From: Coix lacryma-jobi var. lacryma-jobi
Lineage: Eukaryota; Streptophyta; Magnoliopsida; Poales; Poaceae
Direction of reading: 5' to 3'
Assembly: GCA_009763385.1 (NCBI GenBank)
Contig: CM019826.1
Coordinates: 57,161,127 to 57,225,126 of the forward strand
Length of the DNA stretch: 64,000 nt
The position numbers were made by a program, and so were the translations under genes. The notes beneath the pieces were generated by a model. It did no database searches and was not told where the DNA came from. It saw only the letters and a list, made by a program, of their open reading frames with translations. This document shows positions 1 to 10,016 of this stretch, in pieces; the first letter of the stretch is position 1, and each line of letters begins with the position of its first letter.

Positions 1-324
1 CTAGTTGTGTTGAGCCTCTGTGCCTCTATCTTGAGGGACTAGCATTTTGCTTCTGTTGTCCTCCGATCTTCAATTGGTATCTGCTAGCGGTGTTGAGCCT
101 GTTCTACCTCTTCTTGAGGGCTAGCTTTGCTTTGCTTGGTTGCGTCGAGCCGTTGCCCATGTCTTTGGGGACCAAGTTTTTCGCTTCATCCACTTGACCT
201 TCTTTGGCTTTTGTTAGGCTTTTGGGTCATTTGGTTGGGTTTTCTCTTCCTCTCCTTCCTCCTACCTTCTTCTTTCATTATGATTTGTGTGTGTAGTTGA
301 CAATGCACTCATCAAGGGGGAGAT
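1..324 (+). mobile_element. 3' internal end of an upstream tandem SIRE/Maximus Copia copy
   Basis: These bases match 9693-10016 with no difference I could find. In the complete element S1 that stretch is the end of the internal domain, finishing in the polypurine tract AAGGGGGAGAT just before the 3' LTR. Here it precedes the LTR at 325 and no 5-bp target duplication (GATAT is expected from the right end) lies before that LTR. The simplest reading is that the window starts inside another internal domain sharing the LTR at 325-2337. The alternative is that the LTR is longer and starts left of the window, but the polypurine tract and the clear LTR borders of the related element at 23047-33570 argue against it. 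Confidence 0.75.
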
Positions 325-689
325 TGCGGATACATGGGTGTATGCCGAGTCTCTGAGTGATGAGTGATTGTCAACGGGTTTGATGCGCATGTTCTTTGAC
401 TTGTTTTGTGCAGGTGTCGAGCACGGAGACAGTGGTCGATGGCAGGTGAAGGTCAAGTTGAGACGTGCCGTGCCGATGGACTGGGCGCGATGAAGGATGG
501 GCGTGCCGTGCGGCGGACGTGCCATGCCGATGTATCGGACAGTGAAGGGCGGACGTGAGGCTTGGACTGAGGGACCAGAGGCCGGAGGATCAGCTGTGGT
601 GGCTGGCAGCCTGCGACAGCGACAAGCGGAGAAGTGCGATCATGTCGGTGGAAGGGGTGCACAGGCGGTGCATCCCCTCTACGACGCCG

Positions 690-985
690 GTTTGTTGGTA
701 GAGCCCGGGAAAAACCAACGGTGGACGGTTTCCAGGTTTGGGCCTCAAAACCTGGGTGCTGGGTTTCCAGGTTGAGCCACAAAACCTGGGCGCGACGGTT
801 TCCAGGTTGAGCCTCAAAACCTGGGCGTGGGCCGGTTTCCGAGTTTGGGCCTCAAAACTCGGGCGCGGACGGTTTCCGAGTTTGGCCACAAAACTCGGGC
901 TGGAGGCGGGTTTCCCGGTTTGGGCCTCAAAACCGGGGGCTGATGGAAAAGGCTGGTTTCCCGGTTTGGGCCACAAAACCGGGGG
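690..985 (+). repeat. Array of short hairpins with co-varying stems in the S1 LTR
   Basis: Seven hairpins lie at 732-755, 767-789, 802-824, 839-862, 876-898, 914-937 and 960-983, and a related stem GTTGGT/ACCAAC at 693-718. Stems are CCAGGTT/AACCTGG in the first three, CCGAGTTT/AAACTCGG in the next two and CCCGGTTT/AAACCGGG in the last two. Loops alternate between GGCCTC-like and GCCAC-like cores. Both arms of each stem change together. The same array recurs at 10382-10677 and, inverted, in the LTRs of S2. Confidence 0.9.
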
Positions 986-1174
986 TGCAGAGTGGTGGCG
1001 GCACGTGGCGGCGATCTGAAGGTTGCGTGGAGGCGACGCGGAAGACCGTGCGGGCGTGGCCGTCGGATCTACCTACCACCCGCGGGTGGACTAGAATAGC
1101 CTTAGGGTTAGGCTGGTCCGCTCTGTAAATACAGTAGTGAGGGGTAGAGTAGGAAATAGGCTTAGTCTAGGTTA

Positions 1175-1181
1175 GTATAAG
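1175..1181 (+). promoter_or_regulatory. Possible TATA box of the S1 LTR promoter
   Basis: TATAAGT lies in the middle of the LTR, followed about 15 bases later by a GGGGAGACACCC-type stretch and a pyrimidine-rich leader. The position suits the U3/R boundary. The same sequence is present in the right LTR near 10867. This is inferred from motif and position only. Confidence 0.4.
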
Positions 1182-1773
1182 TAGTCCAGGGGAGACACCC
1201 TCCTCCCTATCTCAGTTTTAGCTATCTCAGTTAGTGCATTCATTTGCTAGGGTTTCCTGCTCTCCCATCCCCTGCTTTAGCTAGTTGAGATCCGCAGAGA
1301 GACTCCACTCTGTGTACTGTTGAGTTGAGGAAGTGAGGCCGTATCCTCACCTTGGAGCACTGATCGTTGGCTTGATTTGCGTCTTTGCATCGAATTCGTG
1401 GCTGTGATTTCCGTTGTGTTCGTGTTCTTCGCGGAATCCTTTTTCCCACGATTTTCCCATCGCTTGATCTCTTCGCTCGGTTCATCTTTTGCGAATCCGT
1501 TTGAACCAAGTTGTTCTAGATCGTGAGGCACTTCTTTCCACCGAAGGAATCATCCTCTAACCTCACGGTCTAGGAGATCAATTGATTTTTAGTTTCGGGT
1601 CACTTTTTCTCCCTTCTCCCGAATTTCTTCGATTCACCGATTTGGAGATAGGTTCGAGCCATGATCTCTTAGAGATAGCTCACTATACTCCTTGTGACTC
1701 CACTCACTAAGTTTGATCCCTAGAGGATTCGTTTTGGGTGAGTTTGAGTCGAATCGGTGGAAGAACAGAGGAC

Positions 1774-2072
1774 TGTCGGGGTGACCGGACGCTAGGTCAC
1801 GGGGTGACCGGACGCTCAGCGTGTGAGTCCGGTCGTTGAACGATTTTGGTGTTTTGTTTTGCATCGACCGGACGCACTGTTGAACTCATGACCGGACTCA
1901 TCGTGGTCACTGTTCATCAGTGTGCTGTGCTTGCAACCGGACGCACTGTTCACTACCGGACGCTCCGTACCAGTGAGTCCGGTCAGAAACAGTAAGGTCT
2001 GAAATCGGATTTTGGACGACCGGACGCGTCCGGTCCCTGCTGACCGGACGCTGGCCAGAGTCCGGTCGTAGC
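1774..2072 (+). repeat. GACCGGAC / GTCCGGTC palindrome cluster in the S1 LTR
   Basis: At least ten copies of an 8-base word GACCGGAC or its reverse complement occur in about 300 bases, often as facing pairs (for example GACCGGACGCGTCCGGTC near 2019). The cluster lies in the part of the LTR between the putative promoter and the primer site, so it would be in the transcript leader. It is repeated in the right LTR. Confidence 0.8.
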
Positions 2073-2339
2073 TGTTTCGCGCGTTTTCGTTCGCGGCTCG
2101 ATCGTTCGTTGATGGATTTCATTTCCGTCTTTTGCGTTGGCTTTCTAGGCTTGTCTAGTGTCCCGCTGTGCTTCTAGGAAGCATCCACCCTACATCTAGG
2201 GTCGTGGACATTAGCAAGCTCTAGGTTTCGCTTTTGGGGTTGAATTTGGGACAGTGGCATCTAGTTTCCGAAAGGAAATTTTGAAGCTCCCATTCACCCC
2301 CCCTCTGGTCGCTTTCGGGTAGCTTCTCGGTCCTTCAAT

Positions 2340-2351
2340 TGGTATCGGAGC
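2340..2351 (+). other. S1 primer-binding site (tRNA-iMet type)
   Basis: TGGTATCGGAGC two bases after the LTR end pairs with the 3' end of plant initiator tRNA-Met apart from one position (canonical TGGTATCAGAGC). S2 has the same variant. Confidence 0.88.
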
Positions 2352-2400
2352 AGGTTAAGGATCTTCCACCTTAGCCGGTTCCAGATCCACCGAAGGCGAC

Positions 2401-5136
2401 ATGGATCGCGGCGTGGGCAAACCGCCGTTTTTCGATGGGACGAACTATGCGTATTGGAAGATACGTATGTCGGCCTATCTGCAGAGCTTGGGCGCTTCTA
2501 TTTGGGATATTTGCAACTCTGCTGATTACGTGGTCTTGGCTGCTCGTGTTTCTCAGCAACAGATCGATGAGCACGATGCCAATAGCCGAGCCCGTAATGC
2601 TCTTTTTTCTTGTCTGAGCATGGGTGAGTTTGATCGTGTTTCTCACCTCGCTACGGCTCGGGAGATCTGGGACACCCTCATGCGTTTCCATGAGGGCACC
2701 TCTCAAGTCAAAACCCGACTCTACGAGTCGTTCAAGCGTGAGTATGAGAACTTTAGACATCAACCTGGCGAGAGCATAGAAAGTTTATTCGCTCGCTTTC
2801 AGGTGATTGTCAACAGGATGAGGGCTAACAGAGAGCAGTTGCCATTTGACGATCATGAGCGTGCTTTGAAGCTTTTGCACACTCTTGACCGTTCGGTGTG
2901 GGACTCCAAGGTTCAGGCAATCATCGAATCGCCGAACTATGAGACCCTCACCTGCGACGAGCTCTTCAGTAAGCTCAAGTCCAGTGAGATTGATGCTATG
3001 GCGAGGGCTTCTTTTGAAAATCCTTCTCGCCCGTCCATGGCTTTGGTTTCCGGCTCTTCCTCTAACCCCTCAGCTGGCTTTGCGCTCTCTTCTCTCTTTT
3101 CTGTGACAGAGGACTAGTTGGAGTCTTTGGGAGACGATGAGTTGGCCTTGCTTGCCAATCGGTTCTCACGGTTCCACAACAACCGCATGAACCGTCGTCA
3201 AGGAGGAGGACGCACGGGATGCTACGAGTGCGGCGACCCCGACCACTTCATCGCCGACTGCCCCAAGAAGAAGAACAAGCACTCGGGCAAGGGCGAACAT
3301 GGGCGCAAGCACGACTCCAAGTACAAGGAGAAGCACGTCCCCCCAAGGCACAAGAAACGGGGCGGCTTCGACAAAGAGTACATCAAGAAGAAGTACTTGG
3401 AGAAGCAGCAAGCTGAGCAGCGTGCGTTCTTCGCCACGCTCAGCGACGTCGACGGCTCGGATGACGACTCCGCTGGCTCCAGCGATGACGAGTCCGTGAA
3501 GAAGAAGCTGGAAGACAAGTTCAACGGCTTGTGCTTCTTCGCCGGCGACGGAGGCCTGTGCACCATGGCGCTCGGAGATGAGGTCGACGGCGAGCCGGAG
3601 CGTACGCCTCGGAACGACGACGACGACGACACCTCCCAGGTATCTCTCACCTACGACGAGCTTTCCTCCGAGGTTGAGAAATTGACTGCTGCCCTCCTTA
3701 GCCAAGATAAGTTGCTTAGGCGTGCCGCTAGAGAGCGCAAGGAGTTTAGGCAGAAGTGGGAGGACACGGTGAAGGAGCTTGAGTTCGCTCGGTCCACCGT
3801 GGTAGTGTCGGAGGAGGCGGAGTGCGAGTCGTGCACCGCGCACATGACTGACCTTCTCACTCTGAGAGGTAAGTATGCTGCGTTGGTTGGAGAGGTGGAT
3901 GAGCTCCGTGCTAGGCCGCAGCTGTTGGGTGCGTGCAAGACTTGTCCTGTCTTGCAATCTGAGTTGGCAGAGAAAAATGCCAAGCTTGAGTCTTTAGAGA
4001 AGGCCAGCTCAGATAGCACTTGTGTCTCGAGGTGTGCTTTGTGTGAGGGCCTGGAGATGGAGATTGCCAATGTGAAGCATGGCAAGATGCAAACCGAGGA
4101 AGAAAACACATACCTTCGGTCCATCTTGTCATGGGTCTCCAGTAGTGAGCCGCAGCTCGGGATGATGATCTCCCAATTCAAGCGAGCTGTTGGTGCCCCT
4201 GGTGTAGGTTTTGCTCAGAGTGTTGATCTCTCAGCTTTTGGGAAGATTGGAGAGTCTAGTGGTCTGAACCCATGTGAGAAGCCAAATTCCACCACTACTC
4301 CCAAACTTGCCAAGCTTCCACTCAAAGAGCCAGCCAAGCCTATCACCAAAGATGGTGTGGTTGAGGAACCCCCGAGAGCTCCTCCCAAGAACCCAGTTTG
4401 GGCACCCAAGCCAAACCACCTCAGAAACAAGCTTGATGCTATGCCACCCATTCGTGAGGAGTTGCCACAGAAGGGCAAAGGCAAAGTGAGCCACACCCAC
4501 AGCCCTGGTCACCAACAACCCCCTTTGCGTGCGGTGAGGTACCAGTGTGATTTCTGTGGGAGGGATGGTCACTTGATCGAGTTCTGTTTCCGGCGCAAGC
4601 GAGAGGCGCGCCGTACTCGGGAGATGGAGAACCCGGACATGTACCATCCAACTCATGGTGGACATGTGCCGAAGGCTCAGGGGAGAGCTGCTAGACCCGG
4701 ACGTCAAGGTCCCCGGCCTAGGCAGGAGATGAGAGCCCCTAGGAGGGAGACTAGGCCTAGAGGTCCAGCACCTCAGTTTGTTAGGCCTAGGCAGGAGAGA
4801 GCTCCGAGAAGAGACGCTAGAGCAGTTGAGCCTCAGGCTCCTAGGCGTAGATCTCGTAGAGAGCGTGCCCGACGGGGTCCTGCTTTTGCAGGTAATGGAC
4901 CCCGTGGCGGAGGCTTAGTTGAGCGCTTTCCCCCACCGCAGGATGAGTACCGCGGTGAGCGCTTCTTCCCCAGCGGACCACGTTTTCCCGTACGTGGTGA
5001 TCGCTACCCCCGTAGACAGGCTAGGAATAGTTTTTACACTGACTGTTCTTTTGAGCAGCCGGCCCAACACTGGTATTCTCCTTACTTCACTAACCCCAGT
5101 GTTGGACCGTATGCTCACCCTATGTCTTTTTATTGA
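2401..5136 (+). pseudogene. gag: S1 gag (capsid and nucleocapsid), split by an in-frame TAG
   Basis: Gag would form the cytoplasmic particle that packages element RNA. The ATG at 2401 opens 63 bases after the LTR and begins a 238-codon capsid-like part (UBN2/retrotransposon gag type, with YAYWKIRMSAYLQS near the N-terminus). TAG at 3115-3117 interrupts it; the same frame continues for another 672 codons to the TGA at 5134. The second part has a CCHC knuckle (CYECGDPDHFIADC, about 3220-3262), lysine-rich and acidic stretches, a predicted coiled coil with spaced CxxC pairs (about 3660-4130), a second knuckle (CDFCGRDGHLIEFC, about 4549-4590) and an arginine/proline-rich tail. The TAG could be a mutation or a readthrough site, but the bases after it do not fit the CARYYA readthrough context. 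Confidence 0.87.
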
Positions 5137-5145
5137 TGTAGGTGA
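5125..5145 (+). promoter_or_regulatory. Splice-acceptor-like sequence at the gag/pol junction
   Basis: Gag ends at TGA 5134-5136. The pol frame is the -1 frame and is closed by TAG at 5139-5141, directly before its first codon, so a simple -1 slip in gag cannot enter pol. A pyrimidine-rich stretch runs into GATGTAG|G, resembling a plant 3' splice site, at exactly that point. A spliced pol message or reinitiation is possible. This is inference. Confidence 0.4.
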
Positions 5146-8100
5146 GACGGTTGGAGGACATTTGGTTGGTGGATTCTGGTTGCTCGAGGCATATGACCAG
5201 AAACGCCAAGTGGTTCTCCAGCCTTAGCCCGGTCGCCGGAAAGGAGTACATAACCTTCGGCGACAATAGTAAAGGTAAGGTATTGTCTCGTGGGACGGTG
5301 CGGGTTAATGAGCACTTTGTGTTGCGCGATGTTGCTCTTGTTTCTAACCTGCATTTTAACCTTCATTCTGTTTCGCAACTTTTTGATGATGACTATGAGA
5401 TTCGTTTTAAACCGAACCTTAGTCGCATCTTAGATCCTCAGGGCGATCTTGTATGTCTAATTTCGCCCTTTGGGAAAGTCTTTCGCGCGAATTTCTCGGA
5501 GTCGTTTGGTTCTTCTCGCTGTCTTTTGGCTAGTCCTTCTTCTTCTGATCTTTGGAAGTGGCATAGGAGGCTCGGTCACTTGAGTTTTGACTTGCTTGCA
5601 AGACTTAGCTCACTTGGCTTAATCCGAGGATTGCCCAAGCTTTCGTTGGAGAAGGATCTAGTTTGCCATGCTTGCCGGCATGGAAAGATGGTTGCTGTTC
5701 CCCACCATCCTTTGACCAAGGTTATGACCTCGCACCCCGGAGAGCTTTTGCATATGGACCTTGTTGGTCCGGCTCGGGTGAGCTCGGTTGGTGGGAAGTG
5801 GTATGTGCTTGTTGTTGTTGATGACTTTTCGAGGTATTCGTGGGTCTTCTTTTTAGTTGAGAAGTCCGAGACATTCTCCTTCGCTCGCGATCTGATTTTG
5901 CGTCTTCAGAACGAGTTCCCTTTGAACTCGATGCGAGCGATTAGAAGTGATAATGGTTCCGAATTTGCCAATTCGGATTTTGAGAAGTTTTGTAACCACC
6001 TTGGCTTGGAGCATCAGTTTTCTTCCCCCTACAAACCGCCCCAAAATGGTATTGTAGAGAGGAAGAATCGGACCCTTGTTGAGATGGCCAGGACGATGCT
6101 TGATGAGCATAGGACTCCTAGGCGCTATTGGGCCGAAGCTATGAACACTGCATGCTATATTTCCAATCGCATTTTTCTGAGAGCTTTCTTGAAAAAGACT
6201 TCTTATGAGTTGCGTTTTGGCAAACTGCCCAAGGTGAGTTATTTTCGAGTTTTTGGTTGCCATTGTTTTATACTCAAAAAGGGCAACTTGGACAAATTTG
6301 AATCTCGTCCTTCTGACGGTGTGTTTTTGGGTTATGGCACTCACACTCGAGCTTATCGTGTACTTAACCTTGACACTAACCGAGTCGTGGAGACATCCGA
6401 TGTCACCTTCGACGAGACCATGGTTTGTCCTTCTCGTTTTGAGCGTGCAGGTGATCATGAGGTTGGTGAGCCTCTTTTTGATGACGAGGACGAGGGTGCT
6501 GAAGGTATGGATGATCCAGCACCCCCTCCACCTGCCGTGCCGCAAAGAGCGGCTTCGACGACGACCCGTGGCCCCGAGACGTCTTCTTCCTGGGGGCCGT
6601 GGGATCCACCTCGCGCGGTACCTTTTGTACCCGGGGTGGAACCAGCTACTGTTGAGGGGGAGGTCACTTCTTCCCGGGAGGCGCCACGACACATCCAGCG
6701 CCAGCACCCTCCTCAGCAGATGATCGGCGACATCGACGAGCGAGTTACTCGCTCCAGGTCACAGCACATCTCGCACTTTGCTCATTCTGCTTTTGTTGCG
6801 TCTTTTGAGCCCCGAGATGTTGGACACGCATTGACGGATCCGGATTGGGTCAATGCCATGCATGAGGAGCTAGAGAACTTTGAGCGAAATCGGGTTTGGG
6901 TTCTAGTGCCACCACCTCCTGACTGTAAACCTATTGGGACAAAATGGGTATTTAAAAACAAGCAAGGAGAGGAGGGCCACATTGTGAGAAACAAGGCCCG
7001 GCTTGTAGCGAAGGGTTATAGTCAGAAGGAGGGGATAGATTATGAGGAGACCTTCGCTCCTGTAGCTCGTTTGGAGGCTATTAGGATACTCTTGGCTTAT
7101 GCTGCATCCATGGGTTTCAAACTTTTTCAAATGGATGTCAAGAGTGCCTTCTTAAACGGCTACATTGAGGAGGAGGTCTATGTCCAGCAACCCCCCGGTT
7201 TTGAAAATCCCAAGTTTCCAAACCATGTCTTTAAACTCCACAAAGCTTTGTATGGTTTGAAACAAGCCCCTAGAGCCTGGTATGAGAGATTAAAAACCTT
7301 TTTGCTAGCTAAGGGTTTTAAAATGGGATGTGTTGATAAAACGTTTTTTCTCCTCAAGCAAGGCAAAGATACTCTCTTGGTCCAAATTTACGTGGATGAT
7401 ATCATTTTCGGTGGTTCTTCTCACGCTTTGGTTGCCAAGTTTGCAGATACTATGAGCAGGGAGTTCGAGATGAGCATGATGGGCGAGCTGACTTTCTTTC
7501 TCGGGTTGCAAATTAAGCAATCCCGAGAGGGGACGTTTGTGCACCAGGGCAAGTACACGAGGGACTTGCTGAAGCGGTTCGACATGGGTGAGGCCAAGCC
7601 TCTTCCGACGCCCATGTCGACGACGACTGCCCTTAATGCCGACACGGATGGAGAAGCAGTGGACCAGAAGGAGTACCGCAGCATGATTGGATCGCTGCTC
7701 TACCTGACGGCGACACGGCCGGACATTCAGTTCGCCGTGTGCTTGTGCGCGCGCTTTCAGGCTTCGCCACGCACTTCTCACCGTCAGGCGGTGAAGCGCA
7801 TCTTCAGGTACCTTCGTTTCACGCCTGAGTTCGGGATTTGGTATTCTGCTTCTTCCACCCTCTCGCTTTGTGGCTTTTCTGATGCTGATTTTGCTGGTTG
7901 TCGCACCGAGCGCAAGTCCACTTCTGGGACTTGCCAGTTTATTGGATCTTCTCTGGTGTCATGGTCTTCTCGCAAGCAGTCTAGTGTCGCTCAGTCTACC
8001 ACGGAGGCTGAATATGTTGCTGCGGCTAGCTGATGTTCCCAGTTACTCTGGATGATGGCCACTTTGCGTGATTTTGGTTTGAGCTTTACTCGAGTTCCTT

Positions 8101-8333
8101 TGCTTTGTGACAGCATGAGTGCCATTAGCGTTGCTAAGAACCCCGTGCTTCACTCGAAAACCAAACACATCGATGTGCGCTTTCATTTCTTGCGAGACCA
8201 CCAGGAGAAGGGTGATATCGACCTTCGCCATGTCGATACTCATCACCAATTGGCTGATATTTTCACCAAGCCTTTAGACGAATCAACCTTTAATAGGTTG
8301 AGGGGTGAGCTTGGTGTGTGTTTCCCCTTTTAG
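5142..8333 (+). pseudogene. pol: S1 pol: protease, integrase, reverse transcriptase, RNase H
   Basis: This frame encodes the Copia-order replication enzymes. Visible landmarks by residue from 5142: aspartic protease VDSG (D at 11), the integrase zinc-binding H/H/C/C region (WHRRLGH near 139, CHAC near 177), the integrase core (DDFSRYSW near 228, RSDNGSEF near 267, a glutamate near 303), reverse transcriptase (KARLVAKG near 620, catalytic YVDD near 750) and RNase H (SDADFAG near 915, STTEAEY near 951). TGA at 8031-8033 cuts the frame inside RNase H; the same frame then runs on to the TAG at 8331 with the usual C-terminal features (KHIDVRFHFLRD, ADIFTKPL). The first codon after the upstream stop is GTG at 5142, so the true start is uncertain. 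Confidence 0.9.
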
Positions 8334-9528
8334 ATGGGGGAAGCATTTTGAGATGTACAGACTGACTCTTTTTTTTTAGGCTCTTTTCTTTTGAGTTTCT
8401 TGAGTTTTTCCAATTGGTATCTTCTTTCTTTCAGTTTTGTGTCGGGCATACGCATTTACATTCTGAGCTTAATGTCTATATTCACTAGAATGTAATTATG
8501 CTCTTGTTAGTATTGCTCCGATACTTATGATGATGCTTGTAGCTTATGCTCTTTCTGATCACTGTTACATGTTATGAGCGAGCTATTTTTGGAATGGTGA
8601 ATTATGCCTAATGTATATAAATCTGAAAATGTTCACCATTGAGATATGCAACTAGCATGTGTAGGGTGTGTGGAGTCCATTCCTGCTTTTCATATATGCT
8701 AGGTGGCTATGTCTCTAGTTCGGAGTCATTCACTTGCTTGGTTGTTCATAACTTGCTTAAAATCTGAACCAAGTATTGTTGAATTGAAAAGATCGAGATG
8801 GGATTGCTTGTCAACACCTCATGGTATTGAGACTGTTTCTCATTGCACTTTGAGTTAAACTTGAGCCATGTAGGGTATGACCGAAACCGTTGCTTTAAGC
8901 TTCTGATTGCTTCGGCATAGGCTTCGCACGGTTGAAAAGTTAGGCGATGACAAGCTTTCAACCTCTCGCAATCACATGCTAAAAATGAACTTGTGAATTC
9001 TTTTACCGCTGCAACTCCGATATGAATTTGAAATCACAAGTATATGCTTCATTCCTATGCATGATGATTGAACTTTGCTAGGGGTAGTTCACCTTGTATA
9101 TATGCTTAGCACTTGTTTGGATTCCTTCTATACATGTCTAGTGCTATTTGATGGTGACTATCCTTTTGGCTTAAAACTGCTCACATGCTCATATGCTTCA
9201 TATTTCGTATAAGTGATCAGTTTGAGCCTTTGCTATTTGAGTGCTTAATTGAGATGTTGGAGCTATACTGATTAGAGCATCTTTGCACTCTTTTGACTAT
9301 ATAATTGAAGCTCCTAACTTGCATTTTGACTTCATATGCATTTTGGAAGGAGATCTTGTGTTCAGGGGGAGTTTATGTGAAGGGAGTTGCTTCTCCGATA
9401 CCTTTTGGCCTTGATAAGTGCATTTTCAACTAGGGGGAGAAATTTATGCAAATCATATGCTCCTGTGTTGATCAACTAAGGGGAGAATCATTTGTCCTAG
9501 TTGCTTGCATTTGTCGAGGGGGAGTTTG

Positions 9529-9870
9529 CTAGTTGTGTTGAGACGTTGCCTCTGTCTTGAGGGACTAGCAAACGTTCCTAGCTTTTCATGAGCTTTCATA
9601 AGCTTTTTCTTTTGGCTTTCAATTGGTATCGTCTGGTGTGCTTTCCCTTTTGGTTTGGGTTGATTTCCAATTGGTTCGGAGTGATTTTCTTGCTAGTTGT
9701 GTTGAGCCTCTGTGCCTCTATCTTGAGGGACTAGCATTTTGCTTCTGTTGTCCTCCGATCTTCAATTGGTATCTGCTAGCGGTGTTGAGCCTGTTCTACC
9801 TCTTCTTGAGGGCTAGCTTTGCTTTGCTTGGTTGCGTCGAGCCGTTGCCCATGTCTTTGGGGACCAAGTT
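9529..9870 (+). repeat. Repeated blocks bounded by GCTAGT/ACTAGC in the S1 3' region
   Basis: Four imperfect blocks each read roughly CTAG-x-GTTGAG-x-CTTGAGGG-x-CTAG, and several are followed by CAATTGGTATC. They begin near 9529, 9692, 9774 and 9816, the last one degenerate. The ends of a block are complementary (GCTAGT with ACTAGC), so each could fold. Equivalent inverted blocks occur in S2 near 25990-26420. Confidence 0.7.
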
Positions 9871-10005
9871 TTTCGCTTCATCCACTTGACCTTCTTTGGC
9901 TTTTGTTAGGCTTTTGGGTCATTTGGTTGGGTTTTCTCTTCCTCTCCTTCCTCCTACCTTCTTCTTTCATTATGATTTGTGTGTGTAGTTGACAATGCAC
10001 TCATC

Positions 10006-10016
10006 AAGGGGGAGAT
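10006..10016 (+). other. S1 polypurine tract
   Basis: AAGGGGGAGAT immediately precedes the right LTR. It would prime plus-strand DNA synthesis. The same tract precedes the LTR at 325. Confidence 0.8.

Larger units (their letters stand above)
325..2337 (+). repeat. S1 LTR, left copy
   Basis: Begins TGCGGATACATGG after a polypurine tract and ends GGTCCTTCA two bases before the primer-binding site. It matches 10017-12034 almost perfectly. It contains a hairpin array (690-985), a probable TATA element near 1175, and a GACCGGAC/GTCCGGTC palindrome cluster (1774-2072). The poly-C run near 2297 is shorter than in the other copy. Confidence 0.88.
8334..10016 (+). other. S1 3' untranslated internal region
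   Basis: There is no convincing reading frame here, and no env-like gene despite the SIRE affinity. The region is AT-rich at first. From about 9360 it holds a series of purine tracts of the type GGGGGAG (near 9364, 9432, 9479, 9517 and 10007) and repeated blocks bounded by GCTAGT and ACTAGC. The reverse-oriented S2 element has a homologous 3' region with the same features. Confidence 0.7.

Noticed and set aside
690..985. Possible CRISPR-like repeat array
   Set aside because: The units are internally palindromic with almost no unique spacers, lie inside a plant LTR, and recur in another LTR family. Context is eukaryotic.
453..1128. Overlapping frames of 90-130 codons on both strands of the S1 LTR (and the same at 10145-10820)
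   Set aside because: They are by-products of GC-rich hairpin repeats: the translated peptides are repeats of the palindrome, with no family similarity.
3166..3957. 263-codon minus-strand frame opposite S1 gag
   Set aside because: A long antisense frame caused by codon bias of the gag region; leucine/valine-rich with no recognisable domain.
5117..5141. Programmed -1 frameshift between gag and pol of S1
   Set aside because: There is no proper slippery heptamer in the gag frame, and the -1 frame has a stop at 5139 after the only candidate site.
8334..10016. Env-like gene of a SIRE-type element
   Set aside because: No long frame, signal peptide or membrane segment on the plus strand; the region is rich in stops.
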